The notes under the pieces are model-generated. The model had not been told where the DNA came from. It ran no database searches and was given only the letters and a program-made list of their open reading frames with translations. 64,000 nucleotides of DNA from NCBI RefSeq assembly GCF_000382045.1, contig NZ_KB907451.1:1-64000 (forward strand), given 5' to 3'. Numbering within the stretch: the stretch's first letter is position 1; every line of letters begins with the position of its first letter. Shown piece after piece: positions 1 to 7,192 of the stretch. The stretch comes from Variovorax atrisoli 110B (GTDB taxonomy: Bacteria > Pseudomonadota > Gammaproteobacteria > Burkholderiales > Burkholderiaceae_C). The translations under genes were made by a program, and so were the position numbers.

Positions 1-21
1 GTCATTTCAGCGGAGCCTTGT

Positions 22-51
22 AGTCTAGCACGATTTTTTCAAATCAACCAA
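22..51 (-). promoter_or_regulatory. Tandem promoter unit 1 (leftmost), reading off the left edge
   Basis: On the minus strand a -35 like TTGGTT (46-51) and a -10 TAGACT (22-27) are separated by 18 bp and followed by AAGGCTCCGCTGAAA. The arrangement matches two upstream units (146-175, 267-296) in spacing and downstream sequence, so the three are diverged copies. The gene driven lies beyond base 1. A stable-RNA operon is my inference from the promoter stacking. Confidence 0.6.
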
Positions 52-145
52 ACTATTTTGGCTTTTCGCATCTGCCAACCTCTTCTTTCGCAACCCGCAG
101 TCTTCACCGCAAGCCGCCGAATCAGTCGTTTCAGCGAAGCCTTCG

Positions 146-175
146 ATTATGCACCGTTTTTTAAGAAGCGGTCAA
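146..175 (-). promoter_or_regulatory. Tandem promoter unit 2
   Basis: On the minus strand TTGACC (170-175), an 18-bp spacer and CATAAT (146-151) are followed by GAAGGCTTCGCTGAAACGAC. The -35 is close to the sigma70 consensus. The downstream block GGCTTCGCTG is shared with the other two units and probably spans the transcription start and early transcribed region. Confidence 0.65.
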
Positions 176-266
176 CTTTTTCGAAGACTTTCTTCACCAC
201 ACACAACCAGCATCCCAGGACACCAGCCGCTTAAACAACACAAGGCCGTCAGTAGCGAAGCCCTCG

Positions 267-296
267 AGTATATGACAGATTTCCTCGGTCCGTCAA
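267..296 (-). promoter_or_regulatory. Tandem promoter unit 3 (rightmost)
   Basis: On the minus strand TTGACG (291-296), an 18-bp spacer and TATACT (267-272) are followed by GAGGGCTTCGCTACTGACGG. It is the best -10/-35 pair of the three. Distances between -10 elements are 121 and 124 bp. The stretch 1-418 holds these promoters and the terminator at 360-392; I see no coding sequence in it. Confidence 0.65.
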
Positions 297-359
297 CTTC
301 TGCACGATTCTTTTTGATCGGTCCTTACGCCAGACCAAGACAAGCCTTAGAAGTGGGCC

Positions 360-392
360 AAAAAAGAAAGCCGCCCCTAGGGCGGCTTTCTT
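360..392 (-). terminator. Intrinsic terminator of the 419-961 gene
   Basis: Inverted repeat GAAAGCCGCC (366-375) / GGCGGCTTTC (381-390), perfect over 10 bp and extendable by two A-T pairs, loop of 5 nt. Read on the minus strand it is followed by a run of T, and it lies 27 bp past the stop codon of the minus-strand gene. It also separates that gene from the three promoters further left. Confidence 0.85.
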
Positions 393-418
393 CATCCAGC
401 GCTTCGCTTCTCTACTTA

Positions 419-961
419 TTAGTAGTAGCGCGAGCTGTTCATACGGCGCATCGCTTCGTACAGCGTGGGCATGCGCACTTCCTGCGAACGGACATTCATG
501 CGGGCCAGCGCATCGATCTTTGCTGCCTCGGTTGCCGACACGGTGCCTTCCGACTGCTGGCGCCACATGGCGGCCTGCAGCTCCTGCATCACGCGCGGGT
601 CGCTCTGCGCAGTGGCGAGGAAGCGGGCATCCGCATGCGCGGCGGCACGGCGTTGAGCAGCGGAGCGCCATGCCGAGGCAAGGCGGCCCTGGCGGATCGA
701 GCCTGCGAACAGTGCGAACAAGGCGATGGCTGCAATGCAGAACACCGCCCAGGCAGCGAGCAGGCCGCCTTCGTTCCAGTTGGAAACGAGCGACTCGGTC
801 ACCACCAGCACCGCCGCCGCGATCGCGACGATCAGCAGTGCGATGAGCGGGCGGGCGCCGTTGGCACCGGCGCGGGCGGCCTGGATCTGGCCGAACAGGA
901 CTTCGGCGCGACGCACGCCGGGGTGGACAGTAGGTTGGTCAACGTGAACGAAGCTGGTCAT
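419..961 (-). CDS. Two-TM membrane protein of unknown function
   Basis: 180 residues from the ATG at 961, chosen because AGGAGG lies 8 nt upstream; a 7-codon longer frame lacks such a site. About residues 35-60 (PLIALLIVAIAAAVLVVTES) and 70-90 (LLAAWAVFCIAAIALFALFA) form two hydrophobic helices, with a charged connecting loop. The C-terminal 85 residues are soluble, Ala/Arg/Gln-rich and predicted helical, ending in SSRYY. No catalytic motif is visible. It is divergent from the LysR gene at 1083, sharing a 121-bp intergenic region, and ends in its own strong terminator, so it is probably monocistronic and perhaps under that regulator. I do not recognise the family. Confidence 0.7.
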   Translation of the reverse strand: MTSFVHVDQPTVHPGVRRAEVLFGQIQAARAGANGARPLIALLIVAIAAAVLVVTESLVSNWNEGGLLAAWAVFCIAAIALFALFAGSIRQGRLASAWRSAAQRRAAAHADARFLATAQSDPRVMQELQAAMWRQQSEGTVSATEAAKIDALARMNVRSQEVRMPTLYEAMRRMNSSRYY

Positions 962-1012
962 GATGCATCCCTCCTGGGACATTGGTAATCAGTGGTGGCG
1001 AACAAGGCCGAT

Positions 1013-1035
1013 GGGGTGATATTAGGGATTACCCC
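1013..1035. promoter_or_regulatory. Possible regulator-binding palindrome between the 419 and 1083 genes
   Basis: GGGGT (1013-1017) and ACCCC (1031-1035) form an inverted repeat around AGGGATTACCCC (1024-1035). A near match, the perfect palindrome AGGGTTAACCCT, lies at 2309-2320 in front of the next minus-strand gene. Position between divergent genes is typical of LysR autoregulation; the assignment is inference. Confidence 0.35.
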
Positions 1036-1082
1036 AGTGTTTATCCACTTTATCTTTCTGATGTTTATCATTCACACCACTG

Positions 1083-2063
1083 ATGGACGTCAACTTTCGC
1101 ACGCTCGACCTCAACCTCCTCCGCGTCTTCGACGAGGTGATGGCAGAGCGCAACCTCACGCGCGCGGCCCGGAACCTGTCCATCACCCAGCCGGCGGTGA
1201 GCAACGCGCTCCGGCGCCTGCGGGAAGTGCTGGGGGACGAGCTGGTGCGCCGCTCCGGCGCAGGCGTCGAACCCACCCCTCGTGCGCTCGCCCTGTGGCC
1301 GACCGTGCGCGATGCCCTTCGCCAGCTGCAGCACACGCTCGCGCCCGGGGAGTTCGACGCGGGCACGGCCGACACCACCTTCCTGCTGGCCATGGCGGAC
1401 GCAACCGCGGCCGAGCTCATACCAGGCCTGGTGCAGATTGCGGAAAAGGAAGCCCCGGCCATTTCGCTGCGCGTGCTGCCGCTGACCACGCGCGACCCGC
1501 GCCGCATGCTCGAGCAGGAAGAAGTGGACATGGCCGTCGGCTACTTCCCGGCGGTGATCGCCAGCCTCGCTGCGCGCGGCCAGTCGGGCGTGGGAGTCCC
1601 GTTCGAGACCCAGCGGCTCTACCTGGGCCAATATGTATGTGTGATGCGGCGCGGCCATCCGCTGGCGAAAGCGCCGCTGACGCTCGATGACTACTGCGCG
1701 GCGCGGCATCTGCTGGTGAGTTTTTCCGGCCGTCCCTACGGTTTCATCGACCAGACGCTGGGCGCGATGGGGCGTGAGCGGCGCATCGTGGTGACGGTGA
1801 ACCAGTTCTTCACCGCGGGCCGGGTGGTGGCCAATTCCGATCTGCTGACCGTGCTGCCCCGTCACTTCGTGACCGTGACCGGCATCGACGACCAGCTCGT
1901 GCTGCGCGACCTGCCCTTCGACCAGCCGCCGGTGCACGTGGACGCCATCTGGCACCGGCGCGCCCAGCACGGGCACTCTCACGAGTGGCTGCGTAATGCG
2001 CTGCTGCGCTCTGCAGCCGCGGCTTTCGCCGGGTCGGTCCTCGGACAGAAGGTGCCCGACTGA
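1083..2063 (+). CDS. LysR-family transcriptional regulator
   Basis: 326 residues, the usual LysR length. Residues about 7-66 form the winged helix-turn-helix (LDLNLLRVFDEVMAERNLTRAARNLSITQPAVSNALRRL), followed by a substrate-binding-like effector domain. The NFRTLDLNLLRVFDEV start resembles the NodD/LinR/PcaQ-like subgroup. Effector and targets cannot be read from sequence. It is divergent from the membrane protein gene at 419-961, and a 23-bp inverted repeat lies between them; LysR proteins commonly control the divergent neighbour and themselves. Three TTTATC-like hexamers (about 1040-1071) sit just before the start and may be part of the promoter or operator. Confidence 0.9.
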   Translation: MDVNFRTLDLNLLRVFDEVMAERNLTRAARNLSITQPAVSNALRRLREVLGDELVRRSGAGVEPTPRALALWPTVRDALRQLQHTLAPGEFDAGTADTTFLLAMADATAAELIPGLVQIAEKEAPAISLRVLPLTTRDPRRMLEQEEVDMAVGYFPAVIASLAARGQSGVGVPFETQRLYLGQYVCVMRRGHPLAKAPLTLDDYCAARHLLVSFSGRPYGFIDQTLGAMGRERRIVVTVNQFFTAGRVVANSDLLTVLPRHFVTVTGIDDQLVLRDLPFDQPPVHVDAIWHRRAQHGHSHEWLRNALLRSAAAAFAGSVLGQKVPD

Positions 2064-2084
2064 CCTTGCTTGTCAGTTGGTGGA

Positions 2085-2258
2085 TCAGCGGACGACGCTG
2101 AGCCAGGCGCTGGCGGCGGCGCGCAGTTCCTGGGCGTGGCGGGCGCCACGGCCGGCGCGGATGTCGGCGCTTTCCATCAGGGCGGCGGCGTGGCTGGCCG
2201 GCGCATTGGCGCTTGAAGAACGGAAGAAACGGGCCACTTGGGCGAGAAGGCTGAACAT
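2085..2258 (-). CDS. Small conserved-looking hypothetical protein
   Basis: 57 residues from the ATG at 2258; the frame can be extended to a TTG at 2303 (72 residues), and neither start has a clear ribosome site. The sequence has a short hydrophobic N-terminus (MFSLLAQVARFF), a Ser/Ala stretch, then a helical, Arg-rich segment (ADIRAGRGARHAQELRAAA). It resembles small uncharacterised proteins I associate with Comamonadaceae genomes, but I cannot name a family. Stop codons of this gene and the LysR at 1083-2063 converge with 21 bp between them. Confidence 0.5.
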   Translation of the reverse strand: MFSLLAQVARFFRSSSANAPASHAAALMESADIRAGRGARHAQELRAAASAWLSVVR

Positions 2259-2308
2259 GATGGTGCGCGGCTTGTGGCTGCGCTGGAGTGGTTGATGTTT
2301 CAAGAATA

Positions 2309-2320
2309 AGGGTTAACCCT
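2309..2320. promoter_or_regulatory. Perfect 12-bp palindrome AGGGTTAACCCT
   Basis: Lies between the divergent genes 2085-2258 and 2384-3211 and resembles AGGGATTACCCC at 1024-1035. On the minus strand it is next to a TTTATA-type -10 candidate. Probably an operator; which protein binds is not shown by the sequence. Confidence 0.4.
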
Positions 2321-2368
2321 ATAAATTCAAGCCAAACCTTATGCGCGTCATGCATGGGGCAATTCACC

Positions 2369-2374
2369 TAGACT
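2369..2374 (+). promoter_or_regulatory. -10 element TAGACT placed for a leaderless mRNA
   Basis: TAGACT sits 9 bp before the ATG at 2384. With the usual 6-8 nt to +1, transcription would start only about 2-4 nt before the ATG, and no Shine-Dalgarno is present. The same 13-bp block TAGACTGGCCCGA recurs at 3244-3256 before the amidase, where it sits far enough upstream for a normal leader. The -35 is not clear. Confidence 0.45.
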
Positions 2375-2383
2375 GGCCCGACG

Positions 2384-3211
2384 ATGAAGCTGCAACTGCT
2401 TTCCGACCTGCACCTGGAGTCCCACCCGCACTTCCGGGCCGAGCCGCTTCCCGGTGCCGACATGCTGGTCCTGGCGGGTGATATCGGGTCCTATCAGCAG
2501 GACTCCCGCCTGATCGACCCCGATTTCGGCCTGGGCCGCTTCTCGCCCCGCAACGGATGGCCGGTGCCGGTGATCTACGTGCCGGGCAACCACGAATACG
2601 ACAACGTCGACTTCGACGAGACCCACGAGCGCCTGCGCGCGCTCTGCGACGAGCTCGAGATCATCTGGCTGGAGCGCGAATCCCGCGTGATCGAAGGCGT
2701 CCGCTTCGTCGGCACCACGCTCTGGGCCGATTTCGACGCGCTCGCCGAGCCGACCGACAGCCTCGCCGAAGCGCTCAAGAAGCGGGGCAAGGCGATGCGC
2801 GCGGCCGATTTCTATCTTGAAAAAGCGGCCACCATGCGTAACGGCGAACTCTTCCTCGCCGCGCAGCTGCGGGAGCAGGCGCTCGCCTGCCAGGAGTGGC
2901 TCACGCAGGCGCTGGCCGAGCCTTTCGACGGCACCACGGTGGTCGTCACGCACTTCGCGCCCAGCCTGGAGAGCGGAGACCCGCGCTACGGCCTGACACC
3001 CGGCACCGCGGGTTTCTGCAACGCGCTCGACGCGCTGCTGCCCCACGCGCAGCTCTGGCTGCACGGCCATCTGCACTGTCCGTCCGACTACGTGAAGAAC
3101 GGCTGCCGCGTGGTCGCCAATCCGCTGGGCTACGCGCGCAACGGCGAGCAGGAAGGCTACAGGCCGCAACTGCTGATCGAGGTGCCCGACACCCGGCAAC
3201 CGCAGCGGTAA
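2384..3211 (+). CDS. Calcineurin-like metallophosphoesterase
   Basis: 275 residues, cytoplasmic (no signal peptide). The dinuclear-metal motifs of the family appear in order: SDLHLE (DxH, residues 7-12), LAGDIG (GD), PGNHEYD (GNHE), VTHFAPS and HGHLHCPSD (GHxH). This set predicts hydrolysis of a phosphomonoester or phosphodiester; the substrate is unknown. Gene start is the ATG at 2384, which probably begins a nearly leaderless message (see 2369-2374). It stands alone on its strand, 73 bp before the amidase gene. Confidence 0.88.
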   Translation: MKLQLLSDLHLESHPHFRAEPLPGADMLVLAGDIGSYQQDSRLIDPDFGLGRFSPRNGWPVPVIYVPGNHEYDNVDFDETHERLRALCDELEIIWLERESRVIEGVRFVGTTLWADFDALAEPTDSLAEALKKRGKAMRAADFYLEKAATMRNGELFLAAQLREQALACQEWLTQALAEPFDGTTVVVTHFAPSLESGDPRYGLTPGTAGFCNALDALLPHAQLWLHGHLHCPSDYVKNGCRVVANPLGYARNGEQEGYRPQLLIEVPDTRQPQR

Positions 3212-3284
3212 CGGCCGGCAACGCCTCCGCAGCCTCGGCTGTGTAGACTGGCCCGATTCCATCCGAACGACGGGGGAGCGCGCC

Positions 3285-4793
3285 ATGACGCAGCAGCAGA
3301 AACAACAAGGACGTCGCCACTTCCTGCAGCAGGCCGCCGGCGCCGCCGCGACCACCGGCGTGCTCTCGTTCTGGCCGCAAGCCTTCGCCCAGAAACCGCC
3401 TGAGGCGACCACCGGCCGAGCCCTGGGACAGCTCTCGATGGCGGAGATGTCGCGCCGCCTCGCCGCCGGAAGCCTCAGCAGCAGCCAGCTGGTGGAAGAA
3501 GCGCTGGCCGCCATCCAGAACCCCGCCGGCGAAGGCGCCCGCACCTTCATCCGCGTGCATGCCGATTCGGCCCGTGCCACCGCCGCGCGGCTCGACGCCG
3601 AGCGCAAGAGCGGCCGACCCGCCGCGTCGCCCATCGCAGGCATCCCGATCTCGCTGAAGGACCTGTTCGACGAAGCCGGCGTCACCACGCTGGGGGGCTC
3701 CACGGTGCTGGCCGGCCAGCCACCGGCCGCGCGCGATGCCATCGTGGTCGAGCGGCTGCGGCGTGCCGGCGCGATCATCATAGGGCGCTCCAACACGGTC
3801 GAGTTCGCCTACACCGGCCTGGGCATCAACCCGCACTACGGCACGCCGAAGAACGCCTACGACCGCGCGACGGGCCGCATCCCCGGAGGCTCGACTTCGG
3901 GCGGCGCGATCTCGCTGACCGACGGCATGGCGGCCGGCGCGATCGGCACCGACACCGGCGGATCGCTGCGCATCCCGGCGGCCCTCAACGGACTGGTGGG
4001 CTTCAAGCCGACGCAGCGGCGCGTTCCGCTCGACGGCGTGCTGCCGCTGTCGACCTCCTTCGACTCCGCCGGGCCCATGGCCTGGACGGTGGAAGACTGC
4101 GCCCTGCTCGATGCCGTGCTCGCCGCCGAGCTGCCGCGTCCGCTGCGGGTGCTGCCGATGCGCGGCCTGCGCTTCGCGGTGCCCGGGACCTTCTTCCTCG
4201 ACGAGCTCTCGCCGCCGGTGGCCGCGGCCTTCGCGTCGGCACTGGCCAAGCTCTCTGCCGCGGGCGCGACGGTCACCGAGCTGCCGATGGCCGAGTTCGC
4301 GAGGGCGCCGAACATCAACCCGCGCGGCATGATCACCGCCGCCGAGGCCTTCACCTGGCACCGCGAGTTCATCAAGACCGGCGCCGCCAGGTACGACCCT
4401 CGCGTGCTGGCCCGCATCAGGACCGGCGAGACGATCACCGCGCCCGACTACCTGCAGCTCCAGGCGCTGCGCCGCCAGTTCATCCGCTCGATCAACACCG
4501 CGGCCGCAAGCTACGACGCGATGCTGATGCCCACCACGCCCGACATCGCTCCGCCCATCGCCGAGGTGCTGAAGGACGACGAAACCTACTACCGGATCAA
4601 CGGCCGCATGCTGCGCAACCCCTCGGTGGTGAACCTGTTCGACGGCTGTGCGCTCTCGGTGCCCTGCCATGACGCGGGCACCGCGCCGGTGGGGCTGATG
4701 GTGGCCGGCATCGGCAACACCGATCACCGGCTGCTGGCGGTCGGCGCGGCGGTGGAGGCGGTGGTGACGCCGCGGCGCGCCCTCAGCAGCTGA
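3285..4793 (+). CDS. Exported amidase, amidase-signature family
   Basis: 502 residues. The N-terminus GRRHFLQQAAGAAATTGV with an AFAQ cleavage-like site at about residues 34-37 looks like a twin-arginine signal, so the enzyme is probably periplasmic. The Ser-cisSer-Lys triad is visible: Lys in ISLKDLFDEAG, Ser in PGGSTSGGAIS and Ser in GTDTGGSLRIPAAL. Family members hydrolyse amide bonds of diverse substrates. GGGGAG lies 8 nt before the ATG. It is convergent with the GntR gene at 4830; the Rieske/ligase operon beyond that handles an unknown, perhaps nitrogenous, compound, so a supply role for the amidase is possible but unproven. Confidence 0.88.
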   Translation: MTQQQKQQGRRHFLQQAAGAAATTGVLSFWPQAFAQKPPEATTGRALGQLSMAEMSRRLAAGSLSSSQLVEEALAAIQNPAGEGARTFIRVHADSARATAARLDAERKSGRPAASPIAGIPISLKDLFDEAGVTTLGGSTVLAGQPPAARDAIVVERLRRAGAIIIGRSNTVEFAYTGLGINPHYGTPKNAYDRATGRIPGGSTSGGAISLTDGMAAGAIGTDTGGSLRIPAALNGLVGFKPTQRRVPLDGVLPLSTSFDSAGPMAWTVEDCALLDAVLAAELPRPLRVLPMRGLRFAVPGTFFLDELSPPVAAAFASALAKLSAAGATVTELPMAEFARAPNINPRGMITAAEAFTWHREFIKTGAARYDPRVLARIRTGETITAPDYLQLQALRRQFIRSINTAAASYDAMLMPTTPDIAPPIAEVLKDDETYYRINGRMLRNPSVVNLFDGCALSVPCHDAGTAPVGLMVAGIGNTDHRLLAVGAAVEAVVTPRRALSS

Positions 4794-4829
4794 GCGCCGC
4801 ACCGCCAGGCGGCCGCCGGCGCCCGGGAT

Positions 4830-5567
4830 TCAGGCGCCGCCGCGACCCTTCGCCACCAGCTTGATGCCCGGCATGAGCTCGGCCGCGAGTTCGGGCCGCT
4901 CCAGCGCGTAGTCGAGGTTCATGCGCGCGATCTCGACGTGCTCCTCGCCCAGCGCCTGCGCGCGCGAGCCCTGCCCGCGCTCGATGGCCTGCACCATCGC
5001 ATGGTGGGTGCGGTGCGCCTGGCGCATCCACTGCTGGCCCTCTTCCATCGACGACTGCATCGGCAGCATCGCGCTCGGGGCGGCGAAGGGCTGGCCGCCG
5101 AGCATGTCCATCACCCGCTTGAGCGCGAGGTTGCCGCAGCCTTCGATGATCAGCTTGTGGAAGCGGTCGTTCATCTCGACGTAGGCGGCGTAGTCGTCGA
5201 GCTCCATGCTGGGCTTGTTCACGGCGCGGTCGCCGTCTTCCAGGCAGTCCTTCAGGTCGCGCAGCAGCTGGCGCGAGGCGCCGTCCTCGGCCAGCAGGCG
5301 CGCGGCGAAGCCTTCGATCACGCCGCGCACGCGGATGGCGTCGGCCACCTCCTGCGAGGTGAAGCGGCGCATCTGGTAGCCGCCACTGGGCGACTGCTCG
5401 ATCAGCCCTTCGTGCTCCAGGCTGGCCAGCGCCAGCCGCACCGGGGTGCGCGAAGCCTCGAGCTTCTCGGCCAGCGGGATCTCGGCCAGCCGCTCTCCGG
5501 GCACGAATTCGCCCTTGAGGATCATGTCGCGCAGTTGCACGAGCACGCGGGATTGTTGGGAGTCCAT
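4830..5567 (-). CDS. GntR-family (FadR/FCD) transcriptional regulator
   Basis: 245 residues: an N-terminal winged helix (VLVQLRDMILKGEFVPGERLAEIPLAEKL, about residues 8-72) and a C-terminal all-helical FCD ligand domain (IRVRGVIEGFAARLLAEDG onward, about 95-225), which in this family often binds a metal and a carboxylate effector. It is divergent from the Rieske oxygenase gene at 5830. TTGCATGC palindromes lie in the 262-bp intergenic region near both genes. It is the obvious local regulator, most likely a repressor relieved by the pathway substrate or an intermediate. Confidence 0.9.
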   Translation of the reverse strand: MDSQQSRVLVQLRDMILKGEFVPGERLAEIPLAEKLEASRTPVRLALASLEHEGLIEQSPSGGYQMRRFTSQEVADAIRVRGVIEGFAARLLAEDGASRQLLRDLKDCLEDGDRAVNKPSMELDDYAAYVEMNDRFHKLIIEGCGNLALKRVMDMLGGQPFAAPSAMLPMQSSMEEGQQWMRQAHRTHHAMVQAIERGQGSRAQALGEEHVEIARMNLDYALERPELAAELMPGIKLVAKGRGGA

Positions 5568-5627
5568 GGACGAATTCTAGGAGACGGGCCCCGCATTGCA
5601 CGCAGCGTATTTACTCTGGCTCGGTTG

Positions 5628-5637
5628 TTGCATGCAT
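5628..5637. promoter_or_regulatory. TTGCATGCAT, candidate GntR operator half of a pair
   Basis: Shares TTGCATGCA with the perfect palindrome at 5775-5784, 147 bp away, both in the GntR/Rieske intergenic region. Spacing from the GntR start (61 bp) fits a promoter-proximal site. Binding is inferred. Confidence 0.4.
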
Positions 5638-5774
5638 TGCTTCACAAGCAGTGTCAAAAACTGACGATACGCTCAGCGTTTACCCTGATTTTGGCGTTCG
5701 AAGGCCCCAGATTGGGGCAATTTTGCAGATGAAAGTTTGACCGGGATCGAGGATCACCAAGACAATGCATACAG

Positions 5775-5784
5775 TTGCATGCAA
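5775..5784. promoter_or_regulatory. TTGCATGCAA, candidate GntR operator
   Basis: Perfect 10-bp palindrome 46 bp before the Rieske oxygenase start, preceded by AATGCATAC. FadR-type GntR proteins typically bind short palindromes of this size. The related site at 5628-5637 lies near the regulator gene. Confidence 0.45.
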
Positions 5785-5829
5785 TGGCTGCAAGCCTCTT
5801 TCCACAGTCCCCACGATGGAGCCCGCACG

Positions 5830-7167
5830 ATGATCAGCGCAGAGCAGAACGATTTCATCACCCGCGTCGGACCCGGCGCCCCCGCCGGCAAGCTGCTGCG
5901 CCGCTACTGGCAGCCGGTGGCCCTGGCCGACGAACTGGCGGGTCCGCGCCCGGTCAAGCCGGTGAAGCTCATGGGGCAGGACTTCGTCCTGTTTCGCGAC
6001 GAGAGCGGCCAGCTCGGCATGCTCGACCGCGACTGCCCGCACCGCGGCGCCGACCTCGCCTTCGGCCGGCTCGAGAACGGCGGCCTGCGCTGCGCCTTCC
6101 ACGGCTGGCTGTTCGACGCCAAGGGCAACTGCCTCGAGACCCCGGCCGAGCCCGCCACCAGCAAGCTGTGCACCCGCATCAAGCAGTCGGCCTATCCGGT
6201 GGTCGAGAAGAGCGGCGTGGTCTTCGCCTACATCGGCGAGGGCGAGCCCCCGGCCTTCCCCGAGTTCGACTGCTTCGTCGCGCCCGACAGCCACACCTTC
6301 GCGTTCAAGGGCCTGTTCGAGTGCAACTGGCTGCAGGCGCTCGAGGTGGGCATCGACCCGGCACATGCCTCGTACCTGCACCGCTTCTTCGAGGACGAGG
6401 ACACCTCCGAGAGCTACGGCAAGCAGTTCCGCGGCGCCTCGGCCGACTCCGACATGCCGATCACCAAGGTGCTGCGCGAGTACGACAGGCCCGACATCAG
6501 CGTCGAGCCCACCGACTACGGCTTCCGACTGAAGGCGCTGCGCAAGCTGTCGGAAGACACCACCCACGTGCGCGTGACCAACCTCGTGTTCCCGCAGGCC
6601 TTCGTGATCCCGATGAGCTCCGAGATGACCATCTCGCAGTGGCACGTGCCGGTGGACGACACGCACTGCTACTGGTACGCCATCTTCACGAGCTTCACCG
6701 GCCCGGTCGACAAGCAGCAGATGCGCGAACAGCGCCTGAAGCTCTACGAGCTGCCCGACTACACCTCGCGCAAGAACAAGCGCAACAACTACGGCTACAG
6801 CGTCGAGGAACAGCTCACCGAGACCTACACCGGCATGGGCGACGACATCAACGTGCACGACCAGTGGGCGGTGGAGTCGCAGGGCCCGATTCAAGACCGC
6901 ACGCGTGAGCACCTGGGCAGCACCGACAAGGGGATCATTGCCTACCGCCGCGTGCTGGTGAAGGCGATCGAGGCCACGCTCGCCGGCGAAGGCGCACCGA
7001 TGGTCATCGACGCCGCGCAGGCCAGCGCCATGACCGGGCCGCCCTCCATCGACGGCATCGGCCGCAACGTCGCCGACGAGGCCGCCACCGAGGCCTACTG
7101 GCAGGACGCCGACCGCGCCCGGCGACTGAAGTCGGACTGGGCCTCCGCACGCCTGGCCGCCGCCTGA
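5830..7167 (+). CDS. Rieske non-heme iron oxygenase, catalytic subunit
   Basis: 445 residues from the ATG at 5830, which has GGAG 7 nt upstream; a longer frame to 5737 is less likely. Rieske cluster ligands are CPHRG (about residue 69) and CAFHGW (about residue 89). The mononuclear iron site with bridging Asp is in LEVGIDPAHASYLHRF (about 175-190). Layout and length resemble the phthalate-4,5-dioxygenase-like, single-subunit oxygenases rather than alpha/beta dioxygenases such as aniline dioxygenase. It should hydroxylate or demethylate an aromatic or related substrate using electrons from the ferredoxin at 8647. First gene of the operon; 25 bp before the ligase gene. No reductase gene is present nearby. 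Confidence 0.9.
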   Translation: MISAEQNDFITRVGPGAPAGKLLRRYWQPVALADELAGPRPVKPVKLMGQDFVLFRDESGQLGMLDRDCPHRGADLAFGRLENGGLRCAFHGWLFDAKGNCLETPAEPATSKLCTRIKQSAYPVVEKSGVVFAYIGEGEPPAFPEFDCFVAPDSHTFAFKGLFECNWLQALEVGIDPAHASYLHRFFEDEDTSESYGKQFRGASADSDMPITKVLREYDRPDISVEPTDYGFRLKALRKLSEDTTHVRVTNLVFPQAFVIPMSSEMTISQWHVPVDDTHCYWYAIFTSFTGPVDKQQMREQRLKLYELPDYTSRKNKRNNYGYSVEEQLTETYTGMGDDINVHDQWAVESQGPIQDRTREHLGSTDKGIIAYRRVLVKAIEATLAGEGAPMVIDAAQASAMTGPPSIDGIGRNVADEAATEAYWQDADRARRLKSDWASARLAAA

Positions 7168-7192
7168 GCCCCGCTCACAGGACACAAGCGCC

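Noticed and set aside
149..988. 279-codon plus-strand ORF over the promoter and membrane-protein region
   Set aside because: It runs antisense through the tandem promoters, a terminator and the 419-961 gene, which has a strong ribosome site; no domain pattern.
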